From Oscillatoriales cyanobacterium (GTDB lineage Bacteria; Cyanobacteriota; Cyanobacteriia; Cyanobacteriales; Microcoleaceae): a stretch of DNA of 39,185 bases. Under the pieces are notes generated by a model, which saw nothing but the letters and a program-made list of their open reading frames with translations, did not search any database and was not told the origin of the DNA. Both the position numbers and the translations under genes were made by a program. The first letter of the stretch is position 1. Each line of letters starts with the position of its first letter. Location: NCBI GenBank assembly GCA_004294385.1, contig REAP01000085.1, forward strand, positions 1 through 39,185. The letters run 5' to 3'. This document shows positions 8,701 to 16,137 of this stretch, piece by piece.

Positions 8701-11700
8701 TGTGTTCAGTAATCGGGGATATAAATTCTGGATATTATATAGGCAACTTGGCTTTAAAATTGTTCGATAAATTTAATACCAACTCGCTTAGATGTAAAAT
8801 ACAGGAATTATTTAACGGTTTTGTAAGACATTGGAAAGAACCGGCTAAAGAATCCTTACTCCCCTTACTATCTGGGCTTCAAAGCGGACTGGAAACCGGA
8901 GATATAGAATATGCTGGTTATTGTGTTACTGTCTATTGCGCTAGCATATTTTTAACAGGGGAACGATTAGATGTTGTAGAGCAGCAGCAAAGGCAATATC
9001 TTGATTTAGCAATCAAACTGAAACAAGACTATTCTATCTACTACATCAAGATATTCCATCAAATGACATTAAATCTTGAAAATAAAGCTGAAGATAAATG
9101 TCAGTTGGTTGGCGAGAGTTTCAATGAGACCCAAATGTTGCAGGTTTTTGTGGAAACTAACAATAGAATTTTGCTGTTTCTTACCTATCTTGCCAAGACA
9201 ATTCTTTGTTATCTATTTAAAGAATCTAAGAATGCTCTTGCCAACGCCTGCTTAGCAGCAGAACACGCAGGCAGCGTGATTGGCATGGTAGTTTCTGCTC
9301 CTCATGAATTCTATTATTCCCTCGCTCTACTCGCTGTTTATTCTCAAGTCTGTCAGACCGAAAAACAACAATATATGAGCCTTATAGAAGCCAATCAACA
9401 ACAAATGCAGAAATGGGCATTTCATGCCCCATTTAACTTCCAGCATAAATACGAGTTGGTGGAGGCAGAAAAAGCGCGGGTGTTGGGAGAAAAAGATCGA
9501 GCAATAGATTATTACGATCGCGCTATTCACAATGCCGCCGCCCAGGGATACATTCAGGAAGAAGCTTTAGCCAATGAATTAGCCGCTGAGTTTTATCTCT
9601 CTCTCGGTAGGGAGAAAGTTGCGAAAACCTACATGACTGATGCTTATTACGGCTATATCCGCTGGGGTGCAAATGCGAAAGTTGCAGATTTGGAGGAACG
9701 ATATCCGCAGTTAATTGTACGGATGCCGGAGATTGACACTTATTTAGGCAGTAATAATTTCACTCTTACTGCGACTTCTTCCACCGTCATCGAGAGTCAA
9801 AAATCTCTGGATTTCGATACAGTCATGAAAGCATCTCTTGCTATTTCTGGTGAAATTGTTCTAGATTCTTTGCTCGAAAAAATGATGGGAATCTTGCTGG
9901 AAAATGCCGGGGCGCAAACTGGGTGTCTGATCGCCTCAAAATCCGGTGAGTTTGTTGTAGAAGCTGCGGGAGAAGTTGATGGCGATATGCGGGTGCTCTC
10001 AGGCGCGGGGTTGGACTACGCTTATCCGCGATCGCTAATCAATTTTGTCGATCGCACTCAGGAAGATATCGTGCTAAATGACGCCCGCAGCGAGGCTATT
10101 TTCCACAATGACCCCTACATCCTGGAGCACCAGCCCAAATCGCTGTTATGCGCGCCGATCGTCTATCAAGGCAAATTAACCGCGATCCTATATCTGGAAA
10201 ATAACTTAACAACCGGCGCTTTTACAGCCGATCGCTTAGAAGTTTTGAAGCTGCTTTCTTCCCAAGCTGCGATCGCCCTGGAAAATGCCCGTCTTTACGC
10301 TAATCTAGAAACAGCCAACCAACAATTAGCCGAGTCCAACTTGACTCTCGAAGCAAAAGTTACACAGCGTACCCAAGAATTATCAGAAAAAAATACGTTG
10401 TTGTCTCAAGAAATTCAAGAAAGGCAAAAAGCCGAAGCAGCAGCAAAATCGGCCAGTCGTGCGAAAAGTGAATTTTTGGCTAACATGAGCCACGAATTGA
10501 GAACACCATTAAATGGTATTTTAGGTTACGCTCAAATCTTCCAACGAGACAAACATTTGACCGAACAGCAACAAGATGGAATTCGGATTATCCACCGCTG
10601 CGGCGAACATTTACTCGCTCTAATTGAGGATATTTTAGACCTATCTAAAATCGAAGCGCGGAAAATGGAACTAAAACCGACAGAGTTGGATTTTGCCGAA
10701 TTTATTCATAGCGTAACAGCCATTTGTCGCATTCGGGCTTCCCAAAAGGGAACGGCTTTTAACTGTGAATATCTGTCATCTATTCCCAATGCGATTGCGG
10801 CTGATGAAAAGAAGTTGCGACAAATTTTAATCAATTTAATTGGTAATGCAATTAAGTTTACTGAAGTTGGTGGCGTTACTTTTAAAATCTCAGTGTTGGA
10901 GAGGAAAGTCGCTCTGACTAACCTGAAGATTCGATTCCAAATCGAAGATACGGGTATTGGTATTGCGGCTGATGAATTGTCAAAGATATTTTCACCTTTT
11001 GAACAAGTAGGAAATACTCGCCGCCATACCGAAGGAACCGGATTGGGATTAGCAATTAGCCACCAATTAGTGGAGATAATGGGTGGGGATCTCAAGGTAG
11101 AAAGCACTTTAGGAAAAGGTAGTATTTTCTGGTTTGAGTTAGAGTTGGCGGAAGTTAACGGCGGCGAAACAAATAACAAGTATTCTGCAAAAATAATTAA
11201 GGGTTTCAAGGGTGTTAATAAAAAACTTTTGGTGGTAGATGACAAGTGGGAAAATCGGTCGGTTTTAGTGAATTTGCTCGAACCGTTGGGTTTTGAAATA
11301 GCTGAAGCAACCGATGGGCAAGATTGTTTGAATAGAGTTCAGGAATTTCAGCCGGATTGCATTTTAATTGATTTGGTGATGCCGGTGATGGACGGATTTG
11401 AAGCGGTGCGGCAAATTCGTAAGTTGCCGGAATTTAAGCATACGATCGCGATCGGCACTTCTGCTAGTGTCTATGAAGCTGAGAAGCAGGAAAGTTTGGC
11501 GGCAGGATGCAATGCTTTTATTCCCAAACCGATCCGGGTGGAGGAACTTTTAGATTGCCTACAAGTTCATTTAGGTTTAGAATGGATCTATGAGGAATTA
11601 GAAAATCGGCTCACGGACTCTCAAGTCCCGCACAGTCAATCAAAAATTGAGCCGGCAGAAATGATTGCTCCTCCGACAGAAACAATAGCCATACTGTTTG

Positions 11701-11834
11701 ATTTAGCGATGATGGGAGACTTGGGAGGTATTCAAAAAGAAGCAGAAAAATTAAAAAATATCGATTGTAGATATGTGCCTTTTGCTAACCAGTTAAATCA
11801 ATTAGCAAAGGATTTTGAAGAAGCAAAAATTTAA
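5781..11834 (+). CDS. Hybrid Ser/Thr kinase - AAA ATPase - GAF - histidine kinase - receiver protein
   Basis: A 2017-residue signalling protein of the cyanobacterial HstK type. Order: Ser/Thr kinase (about 7-275; Lys36, catalytic loop HKDIKPHN with Asp129, DFS instead of DFG at 148-150, MSPEQ); AAA/STAND-type ATPase from about 301 (P-loop GYSGIGKT at 345-352, FLDDLQW); helical TPR-like region (about 770-1330); GAF (about 1343-1507); coiled coil; histidine kinase with His1571 in NMSHELRTPLNG and a HATPase domain (DTGIGI, GTGLGLAIS); receiver with Asp1864. The C-terminal ~70 residues look like a helical module without an obvious HPt histidine. Residues 322-337 are encoded by an inserted palindrome. 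It probably senses small molecules through GAF and passes phosphate to its own receiver; the partner kinase gene follows 34 bp later. Confidence 0.92.
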   Translation: MIFLAGYQITEKVYSGVNTVIYRGIWEKHKLPVVIKIPIAEYPTLEEITRLRHEYKIRKPLREITEIINSYRTETHHNGIALILEDFGGVALSDFLTTAKLDLKQFLTIGIQLVTGLGKIHQHQIIHKDIKPHNVIINPTNNCVKITDFSIASCLLRENATSSYSNLLEGTLAYMSPEQTGRMNRTIDYRSDFYSLGVTFYEMLTGELPFSAIDPLELIHCHIARTAPSPRSLNPEIPEAISGIVMKLLAKTAENRYQTAEGLKFDLEFCLAKLQANGNISDFTAGNADRASQLLIPQKLYGRETEVAALLSAFERVSGAESPHCRGGAPVPALVGGVELILVSGYSGIGKTAIVNEVQKPIVRQRGYFISGKFDQFKRNIPYASLIQAFQSLIRQLLTENDASILTWKQKLLAALGANGQVVADVIPEVELIIGKQPEVPQLGPTESQNRFNRVFKQFISVFAAQSHPLVVFLDDLQWADSASLKLIELLVTDSDSKYLLIIGAYRDNEVSATHPLIVTIENIIKTQVETQLIVSNIILQSLELSHVKELIADTLESQITEKIGLFSELLFNKTQGNPFFLTQLLKALSQENLLVYDFQSAAWQWDLEHIQAIGITDCNVVELVARNIKKLPAAAQSALKLAACIGNQFNLEVLAIVSEKSQKETALNLWDALQAGLVLPLSNDYKIPLVFEGAETGLAGLQDVKVDYKFLHDRVQQAAYSLIPDEEKQATHLKIGQLLLQNTHEDALEENIFDIVNQLNIGLEFITEQAEKYKLAELNLIAGRKAKAASAYEAAVTQLRVGLKLLAENSWQTNYNLTLALYVEAVEAEYLNTNYDRSATLAEVVLQEAKTLLERVKVYELKIQFYMAQNQMLKAIDTGLQVLDILGISLSNEAGDGGFVVELPTLTDWDNIPEMTDPYKIATLRILISLVSPACAAKPDMIPLISVTMVKICMKHGHSALAAFAYLFYSILLCSVIGDINSGYYIGNLALKLFDKFNTNSLRCKIQELFNGFVRHWKEPAKESLLPLLSGLQSGLETGDIEYAGYCVTVYCASIFLTGERLDVVEQQQRQYLDLAIKLKQDYSIYYIKIFHQMTLNLENKAEDKCQLVGESFNETQMLQVFVETNNRILLFLTYLAKTILCYLFKESKNALANACLAAEHAGSVIGMVVSAPHEFYYSLALLAVYSQVCQTEKQQYMSLIEANQQQMQKWAFHAPFNFQHKYELVEAEKARVLGEKDRAIDYYDRAIHNAAAQGYIQEEALANELAAEFYLSLGREKVAKTYMTDAYYGYIRWGANAKVADLEERYPQLIVRMPEIDTYLGSNNFTLTATSSTVIESQKSLDFDTVMKASLAISGEIVLDSLLEKMMGILLENAGAQTGCLIASKSGEFVVEAAGEVDGDMRVLSGAGLDYAYPRSLINFVDRTQEDIVLNDARSEAIFHNDPYILEHQPKSLLCAPIVYQGKLTAILYLENNLTTGAFTADRLEVLKLLSSQAAIALENARLYANLETANQQLAESNLTLEAKVTQRTQELSEKNTLLSQEIQERQKAEAAAKSASRAKSEFLANMSHELRTPLNGILGYAQIFQRDKHLTEQQQDGIRIIHRCGEHLLALIEDILDLSKIEARKMELKPTELDFAEFIHSVTAICRIRASQKGTAFNCEYLSSIPNAIAADEKKLRQILINLIGNAIKFTEVGGVTFKISVLERKVALTNLKIRFQIEDTGIGIAADELSKIFSPFEQVGNTRRHTEGTGLGLAISHQLVEIMGGDLKVESTLGKGSIFWFELELAEVNGGETNNKYSAKIIKGFKGVNKKLLVVDDKWENRSVLVNLLEPLGFEIAEATDGQDCLNRVQEFQPDCILIDLVMPVMDGFEAVRQIRKLPEFKHTIAIGTSASVYEAEKQESLAAGCNAFIPKPIRVEELLDCLQVHLGLEWIYEELENRLTDSQVPHSQSKIEPAEMIAPPTETIAILFDLAMMGDLGGIQKEAEKLKNIDCRYVPFANQLNQLAKDFEEAKI
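6744..6791 (+). repeat. Palindromic repeat inserted in frame in the giant kinase gene
   Basis: A GC-rich inverted repeat (arms CCCCCATTGTAGGGGCGG and CCGCCCTAGTTGGGGG, imperfect) of 48 bases sits in the kinase coding sequence, exactly 16 codons (residues 322-337, rich in Pro, Gly and Ala). It lies in the linker just before the ATPase P-loop. The TGTAGGGGCGG...CGTGCCCGCCC core resembles the inside of the MITE at 26784-26915. Confidence 0.75.
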
Positions 11835-11868
11835 AATTTAGTACAAAAATACAGAGATCAATAAACAT

Positions 11869-13371
11869 ATGAACACTTTATCGTTGGAACAAAACACCAT
11901 ATTAATTGTCGATGACAATGCCAATAATTTAGCAGTCCTGTTTGATTTTTTAACGGCATCGGGGTTTAAAGTGTTGGTGGCGAGAACGGGGGAGAGCGCT
12001 ATTACAAAAGCTGAGTATTCGATGCCGGATTTGATTTTGCTGGATGTGCTGATGCCACCTGGAATTAACGGATTTGAAACTTGTCAGCGTTTGAAAGCCA
12101 ATGATAGTACCAAAGACATCCCGGTAATTTTCATGACGGCGCTGGATGAGACAGAAAATAAGGTAAAAGGGTTTGATTTAGGGGCGGTTGATTATGTTAC
12201 TAAGCCGATTCAAAATGAAGAGGTTTTGGCGCGGGTTAAAGCACATTTGAGCATTCGTAATTTGACGAAAAAACTTCAGGCTCAAAATGAGCAGATGCAG
12301 CAGGAAATTGCCGATCGCGAACAAGCTCAAATCAACCTGCAATCATTGACAGAAGAGTTGGAAAAACGGGTAGAAGAACGCACTGCTGAACTTTCGGAAA
12401 CTAACGATAGGCTGACAGAAGAGGTTAAAGAGCGACAGCAAATGCAGGAGAATTTGCAGAAATCTCTGTTTGAACTCCAGCACGCTCAAACTCTGCTAAT
12501 TCAAAGCGAAAAAATGTCAGCTTTGGGTCAAATGGTGGCTGGGATTGCTCACGAAATCAACAATCCTGTGAATTTTATTTGTGGCAATATCAACTATGTT
12601 CGCGACTATACTCAAGATATTATCAGTATACTCAATCTTTACCATCAGCACTATCCCGATCCAGCAGAGGAAATAGAAACAAAATCAGAAGCGGTGGATC
12701 TAGAATTCATCAAAAAAGACTTGGTGAAGATGCTGGAATCGATGCAGGTGGGAGGCGATCGCATTCGGGATCTCATCTTCTCTATGCGCTATTTCTCGCG
12801 CCAAGAAGGGCTGGAGATGAAACAGATTAACATCCACGAAAGTATTGACAGTACGCTGATGATTTTGCAAAATCGGTTGAAGTTTAAGCCGAATCGTCCC
12901 ACAATAGAGGTGATTAAAAAGTATTCTCCTCACCTGGTAACTATAGAGTGTTTTGGGGGCGAAATCAATCAGGTATTTATGAATATTTTGGCAAATGCGA
13001 TCGATGCGATCGAAGAATGTAGCAGTCAGGGAAATGTCAGTGAAATAAAACCAAATCCCTATCTGATTCAGATTAGCACGGAACTCAGCAAATATAACAC
13101 CGTAACTATTAAAATTTGCGATAGCGGCGACGGAATTAGCGAGGAAGTACGGGGGAGGATATTTGACCCATTTTTTACCACAAAGCCGATCGGCAAAGGT
13201 ACGGGAATTGGGCTGTCAATTAGCTGGCATATTGTAGTAGACAAGCACGGTGGGATGTTGCGGTGCACTTCTATTGCAGGAAAAGGGACTGAATTTGCGA
13301 TCGAATTACCAATTCAACAGCAAATTCGAGAAATGGCAATCTCAGGTTCCAAAACAGGAGGTGGCGGTTGA
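11869..13371 (+). CDS. Receiver - coiled coil - histidine kinase
   Basis: A 500-residue soluble kinase with an N-terminal receiver (about 10-130, phospho-acceptor Asp59 in LLDVLMP, Lys in VTKPI), a long coiled coil (about 135-215) and a histidine kinase core with His228 in GIAHEINNP and a HATPase domain (MNILANAIDA, CDSGDGI, GTGIGLSIS). It is very probably co-transcribed with the giant hybrid kinase 34 bp upstream and may receive phosphate from it; that link is inference. No membrane segment is seen. The last residues (SKTGGGG) and the TGA stop at 13369-13371 come from a dispersed GGCGGTTGAAACC repeat that overlaps the 3' end, so the native C-terminus may have been slightly altered. Confidence 0.92.
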   Translation: MNTLSLEQNTILIVDDNANNLAVLFDFLTASGFKVLVARTGESAITKAEYSMPDLILLDVLMPPGINGFETCQRLKANDSTKDIPVIFMTALDETENKVKGFDLGAVDYVTKPIQNEEVLARVKAHLSIRNLTKKLQAQNEQMQQEIADREQAQINLQSLTEELEKRVEERTAELSETNDRLTEEVKERQQMQENLQKSLFELQHAQTLLIQSEKMSALGQMVAGIAHEINNPVNFICGNINYVRDYTQDIISILNLYHQHYPDPAEEIETKSEAVDLEFIKKDLVKMLESMQVGGDRIRDLIFSMRYFSRQEGLEMKQINIHESIDSTLMILQNRLKFKPNRPTIEVIKKYSPHLVTIECFGGEINQVFMNILANAIDAIEECSSQGNVSEIKPNPYLIQISTELSKYNTVTIKICDSGDGISEEVRGRIFDPFFTTKPIGKGTGIGLSISWHIVVDKHGGMLRCTSIAGKGTEFAIELPIQQQIREMAISGSKTGGGG

Positions 13372-13417
13372 AACCACTACTACACAAGCAAAGTCTGGAT
13401 GGTGTGCGGACTAATAA
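13363..13417 (+). repeat. Dispersed double-hairpin repeat overlapping a stop codon
   Basis: This copy of the GGCGGTTGAAACC ... AAGTCTG ... GCGGACTAA repeat overlaps the end of the receiver-kinase gene and supplies its TGA stop. It fills most of the 52-base gap to the convergent DUF6335 gene. Related copies are at 4632-4680 and, inverted, at 29431-29480; a degenerate one is near 27479-27494. Confidence 0.75.
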
Positions 13418-13423
13418 ATAAAC

Positions 13424-13849
13424 CTACAAATCCGGTCTATCCTGAGCATCTTCCGCAGAATTTGGGTCTAATTCCCATCGACTTTCATCTCGGTGTTCCA
13501 GCATATTTGTTGTGTGCAAAATAGCTCCATCGGGCATTTCTATCCCCGCAGCAGCTCCGAGTTCATCAACCATATCTTGGTCAGGAGTTGGGGCACTTCC
13601 GCCCACCAATTCCTCGCCAGTGGCGCTTTCTTGTTCCGCAGCAGCAACATCGCCATCCCCGCCAACAATCTGAGAATTGGTGGAAGTGTATTCCGAACTG
13701 CTGTCGTCGAGAGTTGTGATTCCGTCTTCGCTCAATCCCGGTTCAGCGATAACGCCGGTGCCGTAGGATTCCGTAATTTCTTGAGGCAAATCACCGGAAT
13801 TATCGCGTTCTTCTATTGTTTTTTTAGATGGTTTCTTTTGCACTGCCAT
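13424..13849 (-). CDS. DUF6335 family protein
   Basis: A 141-residue acidic protein of a cyanobacterial family that I recognise by its motifs: LPQEITESYGTGV near the start, GGDGDVAAAEQ in the middle, GGSAPTPDQDMVDELGAAAG, and RDESRWELDPNSAEDAQDRP at the end. A good ribosome-binding site (AGGAGA) precedes the ATG at 13849. There is no signal peptide or membrane segment, and much of the chain is likely disordered. The function of the family is unknown to me. It is a single gene, convergent with the receiver-kinase gene. Confidence 0.85.
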   Translation of the reverse strand: MAVQKKPSKKTIEERDNSGDLPQEITESYGTGVIAEPGLSEDGITTLDDSSSEYTSTNSQIVGGDGDVAAAEQESATGEELVGGSAPTPDQDMVDELGAAAGIEMPDGAILHTTNMLEHRDESRWELDPNSAEDAQDRPDL

Positions 13850-14033
13850 GATACTTTCTCCTGAGTTTTTTTAACTCAATTCAATTAAAGACTTTGGAAT
13901 TTAACTATTGGCTTTAGCTGAATTGTGGTTATTAATTGCCAATGGCTGTAAGTGGAATCATAACCGCTATTTAAGCCTTTAGCTTCTATCCTAGGAAATA
14001 TATTGATTTTGATCAGCTCTTTCATGAGGAATA

Positions 14034-14068
14034 TAAAAAACATCACCCTTTTGAAAGGGCGATGTTTG
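14034..14068 (-). terminator. Rho-independent terminator of the small Cys-rich gene
   Basis: Read on the minus strand, AACATCGCCCTTT and AAGGGTGATGTT pair around a short loop (with a G-U pair), followed directly by a T-run (TTTTTTA). It starts about 20 bases after the stop of the 68-residue gene at 14087-14293, as expected of an intrinsic terminator. Confidence 0.8.
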
Positions 14069-14086
14069 TTGTAAGGAGCGCTAATT

Positions 14087-14293
14087 CTACTCAGGGAAAT
14101 CCGGGATTATCCATTTTGGGGGCTCCATGCGTTTCTTTTTCACCGCTTCCTCCGCCATCTCCAGGATTTTGTCGAGGGAAGTATTTTCAATAAAACTTGA
14201 CGTTGCCGCTGCGTATTCCCGCTTCGGGCACTTGTCGCCCAAAACGCAACCATTGACGCAAGCCACAGCACAATCGACAGTGTTCTCCACCAT
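14087..14293 (-). CDS. Small Cys-rich conserved protein
   Basis: A 68-residue protein with four clustered cysteines near the N-terminus (Cys8, Cys12, Cys16, Cys22 in VDCAVACVNGCVLGDKC), then a helical acidic-basic part (KILEMAEEAVKKKR) and the ending PPKWIIPDFPE. The spacing C-x3-C-x3-C-x5-C suggests metal or iron-sulphur binding, but this is inference. The gene ends in a clean intrinsic terminator, which supports that it is expressed. I do not know the family function. Confidence 0.75.
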   Translation of the reverse strand: MVENTVDCAVACVNGCVLGDKCPKREYAAATSSFIENTSLDKILEMAEEAVKKKRMEPPKWIIPDFPE

Positions 14294-14459
14294 AACTTTT
14301 TTCCTTTGACGGTTCCAACAACTAATAGGTAGATACTCTTGGTCAATTTGTCAAGAGACTTGCCTCTATCTTTATTTTACTTTACAAGTCACGATCAAAG
14401 GTCGATCGCACTCAACGAAATTAATATAAAATCTAAGTAACCTACCTAATCTTCCCCTA

Positions 14460-14867
14460 ATGAGCGATTTTCTGCGCCGCTTAAAAATTTTACCTTGGCA
14501 AGAAATGCTGCAAATTGCCGCTCTCGTCAACTTGACAGTTTTGGGAATAGAACTATTCTTAGCATGGGGTACAAAAATTCCCGCCATCAGCAACGCTCTG
14601 AGGTTACTCTACAGCTCCTCACTGGGGATATTAGTACCAGTTGCTATAGCCGTGGGAATGGGAGCTTTAGCCGTTTACTTATTAGAATATTGGCAGCAGC
14701 AATTTTTGCTTAACCAAACTAATTTGTGGCTTCTAGTGTTTTGTTTATTCCTAGGTTTATTTTTGAAATCTCTGCTGTTACCTCCGCTTTTTATCAGTTT
14801 ATCCCAGGCGACACTCATCGGGATTGCGGTGGGAGTTTTTTGGAAAGGTCGGCCTTATTGGAGATAG
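14460..14867 (+). CDS. Conserved hypothetical membrane protein
   Basis: A 135-residue protein with four predicted membrane segments at about residues 16-37, 52-77, 88-110 and 115-129, and short basic ends (MSDFLRRLK, FWKGRPYWR). The family is common in cyanobacteria as far as I recall, but no function is known to me. No catalytic motif is visible. It is a single gene, followed by 300 bases of repeats. Confidence 0.75.
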   Translation: MSDFLRRLKILPWQEMLQIAALVNLTVLGIELFLAWGTKIPAISNALRLLYSSSLGILVPVAIAVGMGALAVYLLEYWQQQFLLNQTNLWLLVFCLFLGLFLKSLLLPPLFISLSQATLIGIAVGVFWKGRPYWR

Positions 14868-15174
14868 TTATTGGTTAGTTATTTGTTATTTGTTAGAGTC
14901 CAAGGCAGTGCCGTGTCCCTACAATTAATCTGGCGTAGGGACACTCCAAGAGCCCATTGGTGTCAACTTAATGTTCATTTCACAGTCCGACAGGGACTGA
15001 AGTCCCTGTCTCAAAGCTAAAGTCCTCTAAAAGAGGACTAATGAGTTGAGATTCTTCTCTTCAGTCCTCTTTGAGAGGACTTTCGCTATTAGACAGGGAC
15101 TTCAGTCCTGCCGTCTCCTAATTTCGGCTAATAATCATAATGTTTGGCATTGTGCACTAATTATTTTTTACTTA
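14868..15174. repeat. Composite repeat region with long inverted repeat
   Basis: This gene-free stretch before potB is almost entirely repeats. There are TTATTTG heptamers (about 14878-14895), an imperfect inverted pair GGCAGTGCCGTGTCCCTAC / GTAGGGACAC (14903-14945), and a large inverted repeat with arms at 14984-15039 and 15063-15115. Each arm carries two small hairpins: GACAGGGACT/AGTCCCTGTC, then AGTCCTCT/AGAGGACT. A third copy of the arm is at the right end of the window (39118-39185). Confidence 0.85.
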
Positions 15175-16020
15175 ATGACTATCAAAACACGCCAACAAAC
15201 TAACCTATTACTGCTCCTACTTCCTGCTACCGCATGGTTGATAATTTTCTTCATTTTACCAGTCCTAATTGTACTTTTGTACAGTTTCCTAGAACGTGGT
15301 ACTTATGGTGGCGTTACTTGGATATTTACTCTCAGCAACTACCAGCGTTTGTTCAGCGGACTTTTTTGGGGAGTAATTGGTCGATCGCTCTGGCTGGCTT
15401 TTTTGACCACTGTGGCTTGTCTTTTAGTTGGCTATCCCCTAGCATTCTTGATTGCTACCCGTTCTCCCCGCTGGCGAAATGCCTTACTTATGCTCGTAAT
15501 TATTCCATTTTGGACTAACTTTTTAGTCCGAACCTACGCCTGGATTATCTTGCTGCGAAGTGAAGGAGTAGTTAACACAGCTTTGCAAAGTCTACATATT
15601 ATTAGTGAACCATTAAACTTGCTATTTACACCTTTCGCTGTGGCGATCGGTCTAATTTATGGTTATTTACCATTCATGGTTTTACCATTATATTCTAGCA
15701 TAGAACGGTTTAATTTTTCATTAGTAGAAGCGGCTCAAGATTTGGGATCAAATGATATTCGCACTTTTTGGCGCGTATTTTTACCTTTGACAACTCGCGG
15801 GATTGTAGCAGGCTCAATTCTGGTGTTTGTTCCCGCAGTAGGTGCTTTCATTACACCAGATATTTTGGGTGGTTCTAAAACAATGATGGTGGGAAATTTG
15901 ATTCAAAATCAGTTTTTTAAGGCCCGCGACTGGCCTTTTGGTTCGGCGCTTTCTATGCTGTTGACAGTAATTGTATTGATTCCGGTTTTAATTTATTTCC
16001 GCGTGTCTGATGAAGCTTAA
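15175..16020 (+). CDS. potB: Spermidine/putrescine ABC transporter permease PotB
   Basis: A 281-residue inner-membrane permease of the polyamine ABC uptake system, with six likely membrane segments and the EAA loop EAAQDLGSNDIRTFWRVFLP typical of PotB. I place the start at the ATG at 15175 (MTIKTRQQTN); an upstream in-frame ATG at 15046 would add 43 residues encoded by the repeat region, with no family resemblance. It is the first gene of the potBCDA set, separated from potC by 117 bases that hold a hairpin repeat. The exact polyamine is not given by the sequence. Confidence 0.92.
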   Translation: MTIKTRQQTNLLLLLLPATAWLIIFFILPVLIVLLYSFLERGTYGGVTWIFTLSNYQRLFSGLFWGVIGRSLWLAFLTTVACLLVGYPLAFLIATRSPRWRNALLMLVIIPFWTNFLVRTYAWIILLRSEGVVNTALQSLHIISEPLNLLFTPFAVAIGLIYGYLPFMVLPLYSSIERFNFSLVEAAQDLGSNDIRTFWRVFLPLTTRGIVAGSILVFVPAVGAFITPDILGGSKTMMVGNLIQNQFFKARDWPFGSALSMLLTVIVLIPVLIYFRVSDEA

Positions 16021-16046
16021 GGAGGTAGATTGAGATTTGCAGTTGG

Positions 16047-16108
16047 GTGGGGGCGGGTTTATGAGATTATGGGTTTTAGGCACAGATTTTCTGTAAAACC
16101 CGCCCCTA
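16047..16108. repeat. Inverted repeat between potB and potC
   Basis: Arms GGGGGCGGGTTT (about 16049-16060) and AAACCCGCCCCT (16096-16107) flank a smaller inner hairpin (ACAGATTTTCTGT). It lies within the transport operon, so it would be in the mRNA between two cistrons, where such hairpins can affect stability (inference). Confidence 0.75.
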
Positions 16109-16137
16109 CAGGCTAACCTGTTTTTGACTAATGACTA

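Noticed and set aside
10706..11245. 179-codon frame opposite the giant kinase
   Set aside because: It is antisense to the conserved HATPase region; no motif and no start signal.
15046..15174. 43-residue N-terminal extension of PotB
   Set aside because: The sequence is the right arm of a repeat; the family start fits the ATG at 15175.
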